DNA from: an uncultured Acidimicrobiales bacterium
GTDB taxonomy: Bacteria > Actinomycetota > Acidimicrobiia > Acidimicrobiales > SHLQ01
DNA length: 43,531 bases
Direction of reading: 5' to 3'
Assembly (NCBI GenBank): GCA_938038815.1
Contig: CALHTF010000133.1
Location: 1-43,531, forward strand
Shown here: positions 42,528 through 43,531 of the stretch, one piece after another
Position numbering within the stretch: the stretch's first letter is position 1
Layout of the letters: each line of letters opens with the position of its first letter
Position numbers and translations under genes: made by a program
The notes under the pieces: model-generated
Databases searched by the model: none
Seen by the model: only the letters and a program-made list of their open reading frames with translations
What the model was told of the DNA's origin: nothing

Positions 42528-43531
42528 TTGAACGAGCAAGTTGTTGGGCTGACGCCCCGCTATGAACTTTCGCGCACCCAGGAGCTGATCTGGGCAGGGG
42601 AACGGTTGCACCCTGGCGCGCCGATTGCCAGCATGCCGAACATCTCGGAGTTCGTCGGGTCGGTCGACGCTGAACGGTTCGTCGAGGCGGTCGATACTGC
42701 GGTGCGGGCCCATGGGGCGTTGCGGACCGTCTTTGCCGACGCCGCCGGAGTGCCGCACCCGCGAATCCTCGACACGCCCCCGATGGCCACCGAGGTCATC
42801 GAGATCGAACCTTCCGAGGTCGACACATGGCTCCACAACCGGCTGACCACTCCCCTCGACGTGGGGACATCGTGTTACGACTCGGTTCTCGTGCGTTCTG
42901 GCGACACCTGGCGATGGTTGATGAACATCCATCACCTGGTAACCGATGCAACGTCGTCAGCGATCGTCTTTCAATCGGTCGCGGCTGCGTACCATGGACG
43001 CGAGGTCGCCCCATCGTCGTTCGCCGATCACCAGCTTGCCCTGGCAGAGAAGCGAACCGAAGCCCGCTGGTTGAAGGCCGCCGATCATTGGAGCGGCCAG
43101 GCCAACCTGGCGCCGCGCCAGCCATCGTTGTACCGGCCCGCAGGAGCGCCGACGACCGACGCAACTCGGGTCGACGTGGCGCTGGGCGACGAGGACCGGA
43201 CTCGGTTGCGGTCGTTGCTGAGTGGCGAGTTCAAATCGTTGAGCGACGACCTTTCGCTGGCCGCCGTTTTGGCATCGGTTACTGCGGCGTATCGCTACCG
43301 GCTCACCGGTGAACGGTCGACGGTTCTGGGCTTGCCAATTCACAACCGCGACCGCGGTTCTGTCGGAGTCGTTGGTCCGCTGATCGAATTGTTCCCGATG
43401 ACGGTGTCGCTCGACGCCGAAGATTCGTTCCGCAATCTTCACAAAAAGTCGCTCAAGGCGATCTTCGATGTGCTCGGCCACGCGCAACCAAACACGAGTC
43501 CGCCGCAATCGTTCGACGTGGTTCTCAACGT
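42528..43531 (+). CDS. NRPS condensation-domain protein, 3' end missing
   Basis: The first 334 residues of a condensation-type protein; the window ends inside it. The N-terminus YELSRTQELIWAGERL matches the C1 core of condensation domains, and IHHLVTDATS (H135, H136, D140) is the intact HHxxxD catalytic site. Later motifs include VLGLPIHNRD and VGPLIELFPM (C5-like). The start is a TTG 2 bp after the carrier stop, with no better candidate in frame. It probably joins the carrier-bound unit to an acceptor amine, or is the first part of a larger NRPS. No adenylation or carrier domain is visible before the edge. Confidence 0.9.
   Translation, partial: MNEQVVGLTPRYELSRTQELIWAGERLHPGAPIASMPNISEFVGSVDAERFVEAVDTAVRAHGALRTVFADAAGVPHPRILDTPPMATEVIEIEPSEVDTWLHNRLTTPLDVGTSCYDSVLVRSGDTWRWLMNIHHLVTDATSSAIVFQSVAAAYHGREVAPSSFADHQLALAEKRTEARWLKAADHWSGQANLAPRQPSLYRPAGAPTTDATRVDVALGDEDRTRLRSLLSGEFKSLSDDLSLAAVLASVTAAYRYRLTGERSTVLGLPIHNRDRGSVGVVGPLIELFPMTVSLDAEDSFRNLHKKSLKAIFDVLGHAQPNTSPPQSFDVVLN

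Overview
The window is GC-rich, densely packed DNA from an actinobacterium. The gene set fits a marine or freshwater Acidimicrobiia-type genome: an F420-type luciferase-like oxidoreductase, nickel superoxide dismutase, methylmalonyl-CoA mutase with MeaB, long-form IleRS, many exported proteins and frequent GTG starts. This placement is inferred from gene content only; there is no rRNA marker. I see no tRNA, rRNA, CRISPR array, transposase or phage gene. Layout from the left: a truncated molybdopterin oxidoreductase and an unknown exported protein; the divergent sodN/sodX pair for Ni-SOD and its maturation protease; an F420-dependent oxidoreductase; a translationally coupled mutA-mutB-meaB operon (propionate/methylmalonyl-CoA metabolism) that runs tail to tail into a citrate synthase with an N-terminal DNA-binding-like domain, itself divergent from a second citrate synthase across a clear palindrome; an RraB-like protein and a glycosyltransferase; and the nrdA-nrdB ribonucleotide reductase operon with a classic terminator. 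The middle (18-29 kb) is more accessory. It holds a TetR regulator divergent from an SDR protein that has lost catalytic residues, an asparaginase, two exported SGNH-like proteins, a coupled 2OG-Fe(II) oxygenase/metallo-beta-lactamase-fold pair, a histidine phosphatase, an Lrp regulator, a DUF6356 protein, a nitroreductase-SRPBCC fusion and a YeeE/TsuA sulfur transporter. Three copies of a structured intergenic repeat lie here, and a different 41-nt REP-like palindrome sits between yeeE and ileS. The right part has ileS, a NUDIX hydrolase, a small cytochrome-b-like membrane protein that seems to keep only one haem site, a YidB protein, a large secreted apiosidase-like glycosidase with three cysteine-containing repeat modules, a zinc-ribbon protein, a lipid-linked-sugar flippase and a HupE/UreJ metal permease. 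The right edge enters a probable natural-product locus. An acyl-CoA-dehydrogenase-like enzyme is divergent from a stand-alone adenylation enzyme, a free carrier protein and a condensation-domain protein that runs off the window. The residues I can align suggest a prolyl-to-pyrrolyl carrier-protein cassette, as in pyrrole antibiotics. This is the best candidate for an undescribed system here.
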